64,000 nucleotides of DNA from assembly GCF_030123405.1 (NCBI RefSeq), contig NZ_CP126110.1, forward strand, positions 1,302,001 to 1,366,000, read 5' to 3'. Position 1 is the first letter of the stretch. Each line of letters opens with the position of its first letter. The DNA comes from Neobacillus sp. WH10 (GTDB taxonomy: Bacteria; Bacillota; Bacilli; Bacillales; Cytobacillaceae). The position numbers and the translations under genes are program-made. Positions 8,484 to 16,321 of this stretch are shown here, piece by piece. The notes under the pieces were generated by a model that searched no databases, was not told the DNA's origin, and saw only the letters and a list, made by a program, of their open reading frames with translations.

Positions 8484-9529
8484 GTACGACTGGGCGTCAA
8501 ATTGTTTGGAGCGTCGGCTTTTCCTCACTTATTGCCATCATTGTTGGGGCCGTTTTTATTTTTGTTTTCCCATTAAACAACTGGTCAGAATTATGGGATC
8601 GGAATGTCATGGATATTCCCATTATTATTTTTATTCCTGTCTTTAGCATTGCGGTAGGAATTCTGTCAGGCGGGGCTTCTGGCCTTTTTTGGCGAAAGCA
8701 ATTTCTTTCTATTGAACATGCTTTGCACCAATTGGAGGAAGGAAGACAATTGGATGTGAAAGAGAAACCGCCTGTCACAGAAATGCAAATGATTGCCGAG
8801 CGTATCGAGAAAATTGGCAAACAAATGACTGAGCAGGCAAAGCTTTCACAACGATTAGCAACTGAAAAAGTTGAAGATCAAGAAGAGAGAATTCAGGAAA
8901 TTATCGAGCAGGAACGGAACCGTCTTGCTCGTGAGTTGCATGATTCTGTAAGTCAGCAATTATTTGCCGCATCGATGATGATGTCAGCTATCAATGAAAC
9001 AAAACAGCAGTCAGAAACGGACCGGGAAGCAAAACAGCTAAAGCTAGTAGAAGAGATGATACACCAATCACAGCTCGAAATGCGTGCCCTCCTTTTACAC
9101 TTGCGGCCAGTTGCCTTAAAAAATAAAACGCTGCAAGAAGGAATTGAAGAGCTTTTAATCGAATTATCACAAAAGGTAACAATGGATATTAAATGGAAGG
9201 TGGAAGCTTTCCCATTAGATAAAGGGGTAGAAGATCACCTTTTTCGTATCCTTCAAGAGTCTGTGTCGAACACCTTAAGGCATTCAAAAGCAAGTAAACT
9301 CGAGGTTCTAATGGTTAAAAGAGATGACCTTGTTATCTTAAGGATTGTCGATGATGGAATCGGTTTTGAAGTAAACGAAATGAAAGCGGGTTCCTATGGC
9401 ATGCAAAATATGCATGAGCGGGCCGTTGAAGTGGGCGCGACATTAAAAGTGATAAGCGTTAAAAATAAAGGAACAAGGCTGGAAGTGAAAGTTCCGGTGA
9501 TGGTTAATGGAGAGGGTGCCAATGATTAG
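8480..9529 (+). CDS. liaS: LiaS, sensor histidine kinase
   Basis: A 349-residue NarL/DesK-class kinase. Two membrane segments (about residues 9-29 and 46-68) enclose only a short outer loop, as in intramembrane-sensing kinases. A coiled linker follows, then the HisKA_3 box NRLARELHDSVSQQ with the phosphorylated His at about residue 154, and an HATPase domain with the DDGIGFE motif (about 285-345). It phosphorylates LiaR when LiaF inhibition is lifted. Start ATG overlaps the liaF stop, and its own 3' end overlaps liaR. Confidence 0.92.
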   Translation: MSTTGRQIVWSVGFSSLIAIIVGAVFIFVFPLNNWSELWDRNVMDIPIIIFIPVFSIAVGILSGGASGLFWRKQFLSIEHALHQLEEGRQLDVKEKPPVTEMQMIAERIEKIGKQMTEQAKLSQRLATEKVEDQEERIQEIIEQERNRLARELHDSVSQQLFAASMMMSAINETKQQSETDREAKQLKLVEEMIHQSQLEMRALLLHLRPVALKNKTLQEGIEELLIELSQKVTMDIKWKVEAFPLDKGVEDHLFRILQESVSNTLRHSKASKLEVLMVKRDDLVILRIVDDGIGFEVNEMKAGSYGMQNMHERAVEVGATLKVISVKNKGTRLEVKVPVMVNGEGAND

Positions 9530-10154
9530 AGTATTATTTGTGGACGACCATGAAATGGTAAGAATCGGGGTTTCTTCTTATTTATCGGCGCAGCCAGACA
9601 TTGAAGTCGTAGGTGAAGCGGATGATGGAAAAAAAGGTGTCGAGCTAGCCCTAGAACTTCGCCCTGATATCATTTTAATGGATTTGGTGATGAAAGAGAT
9701 GGATGGGATTGAAGCGACAAGGCAAATAATTGAACAATGGCCTGAAGCAAAGGTCATTATCGTAACGAGCTTTTTGGACGATGAAAAGGTATATCCTGCG
9801 CTTGAAGCCGGAGCAACCAGCTATATGCTGAAGACCTCTAAAGCAGGTGAAATCGCCAATGCTGTCCGCGCTACATACCATGGACAATCGGTCCTTGAGC
9901 CGGAAGTAACCGGAAAAATGATGGTGAAAATGCGCCAAAAGAATACTCATCTGCCACATGAAGACCTAACTAGCCGCGAACTGGAAATATTACTCTTAAT
10001 GGCCGAGGGCAAAACCAATCAGGATATTGCCGATGAATTATACATCGCCTTGAAAACCGTCAAAACCCATGTCAGCAATATTTTAAGTAAGCTTAACGTC
10101 CAAGACAGGACACAAGCGGTTATCTATGCGTTTAAACATTCGTTAATCAAATAA
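9522..10154 (+). CDS. liaR: LiaR, NarL-type response regulator
   Basis: A 210-residue response regulator: receiver domain with the acidic pocket at D8/D9, the phosphorylated Asp54 in ILMDLVMKE, the conserved Thr/Ser and Lys (MLKTSKA), and a C-terminal LuxR-type HTH (LTSRELEILLLMAEGKTNQDIA, about 145-205). Paired with LiaS. Two starts share the frame: 9507 and 9522. GGAGAGGGTGCC places the second ATG well, and MIRVLFVDDHE is the normal start of the family, so I use 9522. The gene overlaps the end of liaS by eight bases. Confidence 0.92.
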   Translation: MIRVLFVDDHEMVRIGVSSYLSAQPDIEVVGEADDGKKGVELALELRPDIILMDLVMKEMDGIEATRQIIEQWPEAKVIIVTSFLDDEKVYPALEAGATSYMLKTSKAGEIANAVRATYHGQSVLEPEVTGKMMVKMRQKNTHLPHEDLTSRELEILLLMAEGKTNQDIADELYIALKTVKTHVSNILSKLNVQDRTQAVIYAFKHSLIK

Positions 10155-10160
10155 ACTCGC

Positions 10161-10195
10161 AGACTTTCCAAGCTTATTGGAAGGTCTTTTTTTAT
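10161..10195 (+). terminator. Intrinsic terminator after liaR
   Basis: Stem GACTTTCCAA / TTGGAAGGTC (one G-T pair) followed by seven T; ends the lia operon. Confidence 0.85.
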
Positions 10196-10200
10196 TATAA

Positions 10201-10256
10201 TTGAAAATTCCTCTCAATTAATGTTATTATGGTTAATGAAAATGATTATCATTATT
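10201..10256 (+). promoter_or_regulatory. Sigma-A promoter with Fur box upstream of efeO
   Basis: TTGAAA (10201-10206), an 18 bp spacer and an extended -10 TGT-TATTAT (10222-10230). A Fur box GAAAATGATTATCATTATT (10238-10256) covers the expected start point and matches the classic 19 bp consensus in 17 positions. Iron-replete Fur should block this promoter, so the efe genes are predicted to be on under iron limitation. Confidence 0.88.
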
Positions 10257-10282
10257 AATTTTATTGGAGGAACTATTTACAT

Positions 10283-11131
10283 ATGAAACTACTAAAAGTA
10301 TCAGGAATTTTATTGTTTTCTAGCAGTCTTTTATTTGGTTGTGCAAATACGGACAAAACTACTTCAACTGAAAAGGTGAAAGAAACAAAAAATACAGCAA
10401 CAAAAGCTCTTGATGGGGTAACAGAAGCTTACCGCGAATATGCTATTGGCGAAATTGAAGAATTTGTAAAGGCAACAGAAGCATTTACGACAGCTGTTAA
10501 AAATGGAGATATCGAGCAAGCAAAGGCTCTATATGGACCAGCTAGGATGCACTATGAGCGTGCTGAACCGATTGCAGAAGTATTTGGGGATCTTGATCCG
10601 AAAATTGATGCACGTGAGGGGGATGTCCCTGAGGAAGAATGGGGCGGGTATCACCGAATTGAAAAAGGATTATGGGTGGATAACACAACAAAGGGATATG
10701 AGCAATATGCCGATCAGCTAATGAAAGATGTTAATCTGCTCAGAGCCAAAGTAGATACGGTCGAGGTTACACCAGATTTATTAATTACAGGGGCAGTGGA
10801 CCTTTTAAATGAGGTATCAACATCAAAAGTGACAGGAGAAGAGGATCGTTATTCCCATACCGATTTATATGATTTTGCAGCGAACGTAGAGGGCGCGGAA
10901 AAGATTTATCAGCTGTTAAATCAGGAACTAGAGAAAAAAGATAAAGAACTATCAAAGGAAATTCAAACACGTTTTGATGAGATTTATAGTTTATTGAACC
11001 AGCAGAAAAATGGTGATGGCTATAAGCTTTATACAGAATTAACGGAAGCACAAGTGAAAGAGCTTAGCCAGGCGATTGATGCACTTGCAGAACCGCTATC
11101 CCAACTAGGCATGGTTACGGAGGCGTCTTAA
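10283..11131 (+). CDS. efeO: EfeO, iron-binding lipoprotein of the EfeUOB system
   Basis: A 282-residue lipoprotein with signal peptide and lipobox LLFGC (Cys20), followed by an imelysin-like (peptidase M75) domain without protease function. The HxxE metal motif is visible as GGYHRIEKGLW, along with the family block FGDLDPKIDAREGDV. It binds iron outside the membrane and passes it to the EfeU permease. This matches B. subtilis YwbM. First gene of a Fur-box operon; ends one base before the efeB start. Confidence 0.93.
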   Translation: MKLLKVSGILLFSSSLLFGCANTDKTTSTEKVKETKNTATKALDGVTEAYREYAIGEIEEFVKATEAFTTAVKNGDIEQAKALYGPARMHYERAEPIAEVFGDLDPKIDAREGDVPEEEWGGYHRIEKGLWVDNTTKGYEQYADQLMKDVNLLRAKVDTVEVTPDLLITGAVDLLNEVSTSKVTGEEDRYSHTDLYDFAANVEGAEKIYQLLNQELEKKDKELSKEIQTRFDEIYSLLNQQKNGDGYKLYTELTEAQVKELSQAIDALAEPLSQLGMVTEAS

Positions 11132-12424
11132 TTGACAAAGCATACAAACACCCAAAAAGATCTTGCCATTAATGGAGCAAAGATTTCAAGAAGAGATATC
11201 TTAAAAACTGCCGGTGTGGGCGGTGTCGGGGTAATTCTCGGTGCATCGGGCCTCGGCGGTTTACTTTCGCTTAAAGAAGGGAATGCTGCTGCCACTGATA
11301 AAAAGGATATCATTCCTTTTTATGGGAAACATCAAGGCGGAATCACCACGAAAACACAGAATCATGTTTATTTTGTTTCCTTGGATGTGACAACATCGAA
11401 AAAAGAGGATTTAGTGAAGCTATTCAAGGATTGGACGACAGCTTCTGCCTTGTTATCTGAAGGAAAGCCTGTTGGAGAGCTTTCCAGTAATGAGTTTCTC
11501 CCTCCAAAGGATACAGGTGAAGCAGACGGTTTATCATCATCGAATTTAACCATCACCTTTGGCGTTGGCCCAAATCTGTTCGTAAAAGACAACCAAGATC
11601 GCTTTGGATTAAAGCAAAAGCAGCCGAAGGAATTAGTTGATCTTCCAAAATTTCCACTGGATGCGCTGGAAGAAGCATGGACAGGCGGCGATTTATGTAT
11701 ACAAGCCTGTGCAGATGATTTACAGGTAGCCTTTCATGCTGTCCGGAATTTGATTCGAATCGCACGTGGAAAGGCGACACTTCGCTGGGCACAAACCGGT
11801 TTTCAGCGAACGAAACAAGCAGATCCTAAAGAGGCGACACCAAGGAATTTGTTTGGCTTTAAAGACGGTTCAGCCAACTCAGATGTGAACAATGAAAACC
11901 AAATGAATGAACAGGTCTGGGTGCAGCCTGGGGATGGGCCAAATTGGCTGGTGAACGGAAGTTACCTAGTAGTCCGCCGAATTCAAATGTTTATCGAAGT
12001 ATGGGATCGTTCGACATTAAAAGAGCAGGAGAAAACCTTTGGCCGCTATCGTGACAGCGGAGCACCACTTGGACAAAAAGATGAATTTGAGACATTAGAT
12101 TTGAAAAAGAAAAATGAACAAGGTGAATATAGCATACCTGTTGATTCACATACCCGATTGTCACATGGGGATGGTTCGCAAAAGATTCTGCGCCGCGCCT
12201 ATTCCTACTCCGATGGGATGGATGTAAAAACAGGAAGCTTTGATGCAGGCCTGCTATTCCTATGTTTCCAGCGTACACCAAGTAAACAATTTATCCCCAT
12301 CCAAAATAGGTTGGCTAAAATGGATAAATTAAATGAATATACATCCCACCGGGGAAGTGCCATTTTTGCTTGTTTGCCTGGAGCAAAACAAGGCGGATTT
12401 ATAGGAGAGACACTTTTTAACTAA
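11132..12424 (+). CDS. efeB: EfeB, Tat-exported Dyp-type haem peroxidase
   Basis: A 430-residue DyP-type peroxidase that oxidises Fe(II) or releases haem iron during EfeUOB uptake. It has a twin-arginine signal (SRRDILKTAG, then a hydrophobic stretch to about residue 48) and the diagnostic GFKDG motif (about residue 246) with the distal catalytic Asp. A proximal His is expected in the SHTRLSHGD block. The start is TTG at 11132, immediately after the efeO stop, with CGGAGG eight bases upstream. Equivalent to B. subtilis YwbN, a known Tat substrate; the tatA/tatC genes are not in this window. Confidence 0.92.
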   Translation: MTKHTNTQKDLAINGAKISRRDILKTAGVGGVGVILGASGLGGLLSLKEGNAAATDKKDIIPFYGKHQGGITTKTQNHVYFVSLDVTTSKKEDLVKLFKDWTTASALLSEGKPVGELSSNEFLPPKDTGEADGLSSSNLTITFGVGPNLFVKDNQDRFGLKQKQPKELVDLPKFPLDALEEAWTGGDLCIQACADDLQVAFHAVRNLIRIARGKATLRWAQTGFQRTKQADPKEATPRNLFGFKDGSANSDVNNENQMNEQVWVQPGDGPNWLVNGSYLVVRRIQMFIEVWDRSTLKEQEKTFGRYRDSGAPLGQKDEFETLDLKKKNEQGEYSIPVDSHTRLSHGDGSQKILRRAYSYSDGMDVKTGSFDAGLLFLCFQRTPSKQFIPIQNRLAKMDKLNEYTSHRGSAIFACLPGAKQGGFIGETLFN

Positions 12425-12454
12425 TGGTTTCCCTTTTACAGAGGAGAGAGTGTA

Positions 12455-14221
12455 ATGCCAAGATTAACAAAGTTATTTAAGTCTTTAGTTTTACTAACGG
12501 CATTTTTTGTTCTGCTGCAATTGACCTACCCCGTAACGGCTGCTGAAAATCATGATGAACTATTCGTCCTAATTGGTGACAGCTTAATGAAAGCAAAAGA
12601 TGGTGAGCAGGCTGTCGTCTCCAAAAATATGGAGCAATTCGCAGCGGAATGGAAATCGATTAAGAACGCTGACAGCAAACAGGCCAAAAAGGTTGACCAG
12701 GAATTAACAGAGGTTCAAAGATTACTAACGGAAAGTAATGTAGAAAAAGAGAAACTTTCAAAAAGCCTTTCGTCCCTATCAAGTGCAGTAGTGCTTTATG
12801 AGCAGGAACAAAATCCGGCGGATAGGGCAAAAGGAAAAGAACAGGTAAAACAGTTACTTCCGCTCATTAACAATCTGAAAGCTTCGATTGAAAAGGAAGA
12901 TATCGCTGCTTTAAAAGGTCAATACCAACAACTAATGAACGAGTGGACTGCCTCAGAAAAAATCGTCCATGATGAGAGCATTGCCGCATACGGGAATATT
13001 GAAAAATACACGGCTCTCATTAGAATTGCGATTACACAGGAGCCAGCCGATTTGGATAAGGCTAAGCAAAATGCGGAGCAATTAACAGTAGAAGTAGAAA
13101 ACTTTTTAGCGGGAAAAACTTCGAAAGAACCTGAAGGAAATTATTCGCTGACAGACGTATCGAACCTTTTAAGCCAAGCAGAAAAGCAAATCTCGGAAAA
13201 GGATTATCAAGGAGCTAGCAGCCAATTAAATGAACTCCTTACCATCTGGCCAATGGTGGAAGGGGATGTTTCAACAAGGGATAGCAAGTTATATAGTGAT
13301 ATTGAAACAAAGATTCCTACCGCAATCAGTATCTTAAATTCGAAAAACGTGAAGGCTGAAAAAGCTTCCGATATCGTGAAGGACATTAACACGCGCCTTG
13401 CTCCGTTAATGAGCAAAACCAATTATTCCTTCTGGGATGCGGCACTGATATTATTACGTGAGGGTTTAGAGGGTTTATTAATTGTCGTAACGTTAATCGC
13501 CTTTTTGAAAAAAATGGGGCAATCATCCAAGCAAAAGTGGATTTGGTCCGGAGTGATTGCCGGGATTTTAGCAAGTGCAGTCCTAGCTGTCATTATCAAC
13601 ATCGTTTTTTCGCAAATCGTTGCCGCTTCTAGCAGGGAATATATTGAAGGAATAACCGGTATTGTTGCAGTTGTGATGATGCTGACAGTAGGGGTATGGC
13701 TTCATAATAAATCGAGTATCGTTCAGTGGAATAAATACATTAATCAGCAAATACAGCAGGCAATTGCAAAAGGAAGCCTACTATCTTTCAGCTTCATTAG
13801 TTTTCTTTCTGTTTTTCGTGAAGGAGCCGAGACGATTATATTTTATACCGGCATTACCCCATATATTAGTTTAGCCCAGCTCACTGCAGGAATCCTTTTG
13901 GCCGTTGGTATTTTAGTAATAGTGGGCTTTCATATTATAAAATACAGTATAAAAATCCCAATCCGTCTATTTTTTAAAGCGGCCACCTTGTTAATTTACT
14001 TCTTAGCCTTTAAAATTTTGGGGATCAGCATCCATGCCTTGCAAATTTCGAATGTGCTTCCAACTTCGACGGTTGAAAATTTACCGTTCATAGAGTGGCT
14101 TGGACTATACCCGACATTGGAAACAACGATAGCTCAATTATGTTTACTGGCCGTGATAGTATTCATGACTTACTTAGTTAAAAAAAATGATAGTAAACAA
14201 ATCATAACTACAAATGTTTAA
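12455..14221 (+). CDS. efeU: EfeU, FTR1-family iron permease with large extracytoplasmic domain
   Basis: A 588-residue protein: signal peptide (about 1-30), a long helical extracytoplasmic region (about 31-320), then a seven-segment FTR1 permease (about 325-580). The two REGxE iron-binding motifs are present as LLREGLEGLL and FREGAETIIF in separate membrane helices. It moves ferric iron oxidised by EfeB and bound by EfeO across the membrane. The N-terminal extension is typical of Gram-positive forms. Third gene of the Fur-controlled operon, 30 bp behind efeB, with a GAGGAGAG site. The order O-B-U differs from the U-O-B order of B. subtilis. Confidence 0.92.
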   Translation: MPRLTKLFKSLVLLTAFFVLLQLTYPVTAAENHDELFVLIGDSLMKAKDGEQAVVSKNMEQFAAEWKSIKNADSKQAKKVDQELTEVQRLLTESNVEKEKLSKSLSSLSSAVVLYEQEQNPADRAKGKEQVKQLLPLINNLKASIEKEDIAALKGQYQQLMNEWTASEKIVHDESIAAYGNIEKYTALIRIAITQEPADLDKAKQNAEQLTVEVENFLAGKTSKEPEGNYSLTDVSNLLSQAEKQISEKDYQGASSQLNELLTIWPMVEGDVSTRDSKLYSDIETKIPTAISILNSKNVKAEKASDIVKDINTRLAPLMSKTNYSFWDAALILLREGLEGLLIVVTLIAFLKKMGQSSKQKWIWSGVIAGILASAVLAVIINIVFSQIVAASSREYIEGITGIVAVVMMLTVGVWLHNKSSIVQWNKYINQQIQQAIAKGSLLSFSFISFLSVFREGAETIIFYTGITPYISLAQLTAGILLAVGILVIVGFHIIKYSIKIPIRLFFKAATLLIYFLAFKILGISIHALQISNVLPTSTVENLPFIEWLGLYPTLETTIAQLCLLAVIVFMTYLVKKNDSKQIITTNV

Positions 14222-14250
14222 AAAGGGCTTCTACTAGCCCTTTTTTTCGT
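14222..14250 (+). terminator. Intrinsic terminator after efeU
   Basis: Stem AAGGGCT / AGCCCTT with a six-base loop, followed by TTTTTTT. It starts right after the efeU stop codon. Confidence 0.9.
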
Positions 14251-14328
14251 GTAAGAAAAAAATCCCCTACTATTCAAGGAACTTGTCTCATAAGTTTAAA
14301 TGAGATGAAAAAAAGGGAGATTGTAAAA

Positions 14329-15663
14329 TTGGCTATTTATTATAAAGGAATATTCTTTTTAGCTGCTTCTGCTTTTTTAGGGGAAGGAATTGAAGTCTTA
14401 GTAAATATGATTCTCGCAAGGGAGTTGGGATCACATGGATTAGGACTTTATATGTCGATCCTGCCATCAATCTTTTTAATTGTGTTACTGTCCAGCTTCG
14501 AACTTCAGGTATCGATATCTAAATTCATTGCGGAAAGAGAGGAACGCTACCACCGAAATATTCTTTATCATGCGCTTACGATTACAATTGTTTTTACCAG
14601 CATTTTATTTTTAGTTACGGCAGCGGTGATTCCCTTTATTCCAGTATTTAATACGTACCATCCCTACATTAGATGGTTTGTTTTGATCCTTATTCCAGTT
14701 ATTTCCTTCACCTCTGTTGCCAGGGGCTATTTTATGGGGATGCAGCAGATGGGAAAAATTGCGGTATCAAATTTTTTACGAAAAATCATACAACTCGGAA
14801 TGCTGTTTATATTATTCCGATTTTTTTCTTTTGACGCAGAATCATCCTTGTTAATTGCCGTAGGTACACTGATAGGCAGTGAGATTGTTGTGTTTTTTTA
14901 TTTAATTTACTCGTTTATTATTCAATTTCAGCAGCTGAAACGTCAGCCTTTTTCCAATATAAATAAGAAAGTAGTCCGGAAAAATTTAATGGCGGTGTCG
15001 ATTCCAACCACTGGTCTCCGTTTGTTTTCAGCAGTCACGGGTGCAATCCAGCCATTCATTATTAAGGCAGCGTTAGTTCACTCCGGAATGACTGATGCAC
15101 TCGCTACTGAGCAATTTGGAATGTTAATGGGTGTGGCGGTATCCATCGGATTCTTCCCAGCGTTTATTGCCCACTCTTTAATGATTGTCCTAATCCCAGC
15201 TGTTTCGAAAACCTATTCACAAAAAGATTATCCAACCTTACAAAAAATGCTCCAGCAAGTGATGAAACTTACCCTTTTATATGGTGTGGCTGCTGTAACC
15301 ATATTCTATTTTTTTGCGCCGCAATTAACGTCCCTATTTTTTAAATCAGAGACATCTGCTGTATTTTTGCAGCTGCTTTGGCCGTTTTTCTTATTTCATT
15401 TTTTCATCATGCCACTTCAGGCCTTTTTGATTGGAGTTGATTTGTTAAAAGAGGCATTTATTCATATAATCTGGTCTACGATCATATCCTTTGCGCTCAT
15501 TCTCTGGCTTGGTTCCTCGCCGGAATGGCAAATGAATGGGGTCATTATTGGGATGAATACAGGAGCCGTTTTATTAGCGCTGATGCATTATTTAACAATC
15601 TGTAAGAAGATTGGCGTCTCAGTTTTAATGAAGGGCGTTATGTCAAAAGCAACTGAGCGGTAG
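14329..15663 (+). CDS. MOP-superfamily flippase, YkvU/SpoVB-like
   Basis: A 444-residue polytopic protein with about 12-14 membrane segments, of the polysaccharide-biosynthesis/MurJ-like exporter superfamily. The N-terminal pattern MAIYYKGIFFLAASAF...ILARELGSHGLGLYM is characteristic of the SpoVB/YkvU group, membrane proteins tied to spore envelope formation. Length matches YkvU (about 445). An ATG at 14305 opens the same frame but lacks a ribosome site; AAAGGGAG (14312-14319) sits nine bases before the TTG at 14329, and the N-terminus then aligns with relatives. The substrate is not known. It stands alone after a terminator. Confidence 0.8.
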   Translation: MAIYYKGIFFLAASAFLGEGIEVLVNMILARELGSHGLGLYMSILPSIFLIVLLSSFELQVSISKFIAEREERYHRNILYHALTITIVFTSILFLVTAAVIPFIPVFNTYHPYIRWFVLILIPVISFTSVARGYFMGMQQMGKIAVSNFLRKIIQLGMLFILFRFFSFDAESSLLIAVGTLIGSEIVVFFYLIYSFIIQFQQLKRQPFSNINKKVVRKNLMAVSIPTTGLRLFSAVTGAIQPFIIKAALVHSGMTDALATEQFGMLMGVAVSIGFFPAFIAHSLMIVLIPAVSKTYSQKDYPTLQKMLQQVMKLTLLYGVAAVTIFYFFAPQLTSLFFKSETSAVFLQLLWPFFLFHFFIMPLQAFLIGVDLLKEAFIHIIWSTIISFALILWLGSSPEWQMNGVIIGMNTGAVLLALMHYLTICKKIGVSVLMKGVMSKATER

Positions 15664-15690
15664 GAATTTCTTAAAAAAATTCAGAAAAAG

Positions 15691-15717
15691 TGTAGGGATT
15701 AGGCTGTCCTTTCCGTC
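15691..15717 (+). promoter_or_regulatory. Possible ECF-type promoter for the sigma factor gene
   Basis: TGTAGG, 17 bp and CGTC, placed 45 bp before the start of the sigma gene. The -10 CGTC is the form used by sigma-M/sigma-W-type factors and ECF genes are usually autoregulated, but the -35 lacks the expected AAC, so this is a weak match. Confidence 0.25.
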
Positions 15718-15761
15718 TAATTATATGAGGAAGATTTTACAGGGGGAAAGGACTTAGGAAG

Positions 15762-16271
15762 ATGAACATTAAATCATTTGAGGATTTAGTAAATGAATAT
15801 GGAACAACCATTTATAAATATATTTTATCTTTAGTTAACCATAAAGAACTTGCCGAGGATCTTTATCAGGAGGTATTACTCTCCGCTTATTTAGCATATC
15901 CTTCCATTAAGGAGCCGTGTAAATACAAAAGCTGGTTGTTTAAAATTGCTGTAAATAAGTGCCGTGATTACTGGAGAAAAGAAAATAAGTCGAAGCAATT
16001 TTGGAAGAAAGAGGTATATACCTACTCAGCCTCGTTCGAGCCAACATCCATTCCAGAAGAGGAACTTTTACATAAATTTTCTGCAGAACAAATGGCTGAA
16101 AAGGTAATGACATTACCTGAAATCTATCGTTATCCTATTTATCTATATTACTATCAGGATTTATCTCTTCTAGAAATTTCCAAGAAAAGCAATCTGCCAA
16201 TGTCGACCGTAAAAACGAGAATGAAACGGGCGAAGGAACGATTACGGCCAAAAGTGCTGTCACTTGCTTAA
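15762..16271 (+). CDS. ECF-like RNA polymerase sigma factor
   Basis: A 169-residue group IV (ECF) sigma factor. Region 2 is visible as ELAEDLYQEVLLSAYLAYPSI and the -10 recognising KSWLFKIAVNKCRDYWR segment (about 32-75); region 4 as LSLLEISKKSNLPMSTVKTRMKRAKERL (about 130-163). There is no anti-sigma gene directly downstream, which is unusual: the next gene, 50 bp on, is the aromatic amino acid hydroxylase. Either the factor is controlled by a distant anti-sigma or by its own expression. Upstream is the flippase gene. Target genes cannot be read from the sequence. Confidence 0.87.
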   Translation: MNIKSFEDLVNEYGTTIYKYILSLVNHKELAEDLYQEVLLSAYLAYPSIKEPCKYKSWLFKIAVNKCRDYWRKENKSKQFWKKEVYTYSASFEPTSIPEEELLHKFSAEQMAEKVMTLPEIYRYPIYLYYYQDLSLLEISKKSNLPMSTVKTRMKRAKERLRPKVLSLA

Positions 16272-16321
16272 GGGCTCCATTCAAATCTTTTAAATATAAT
16301 TGAAAAGGGGAAGGTTTACTT

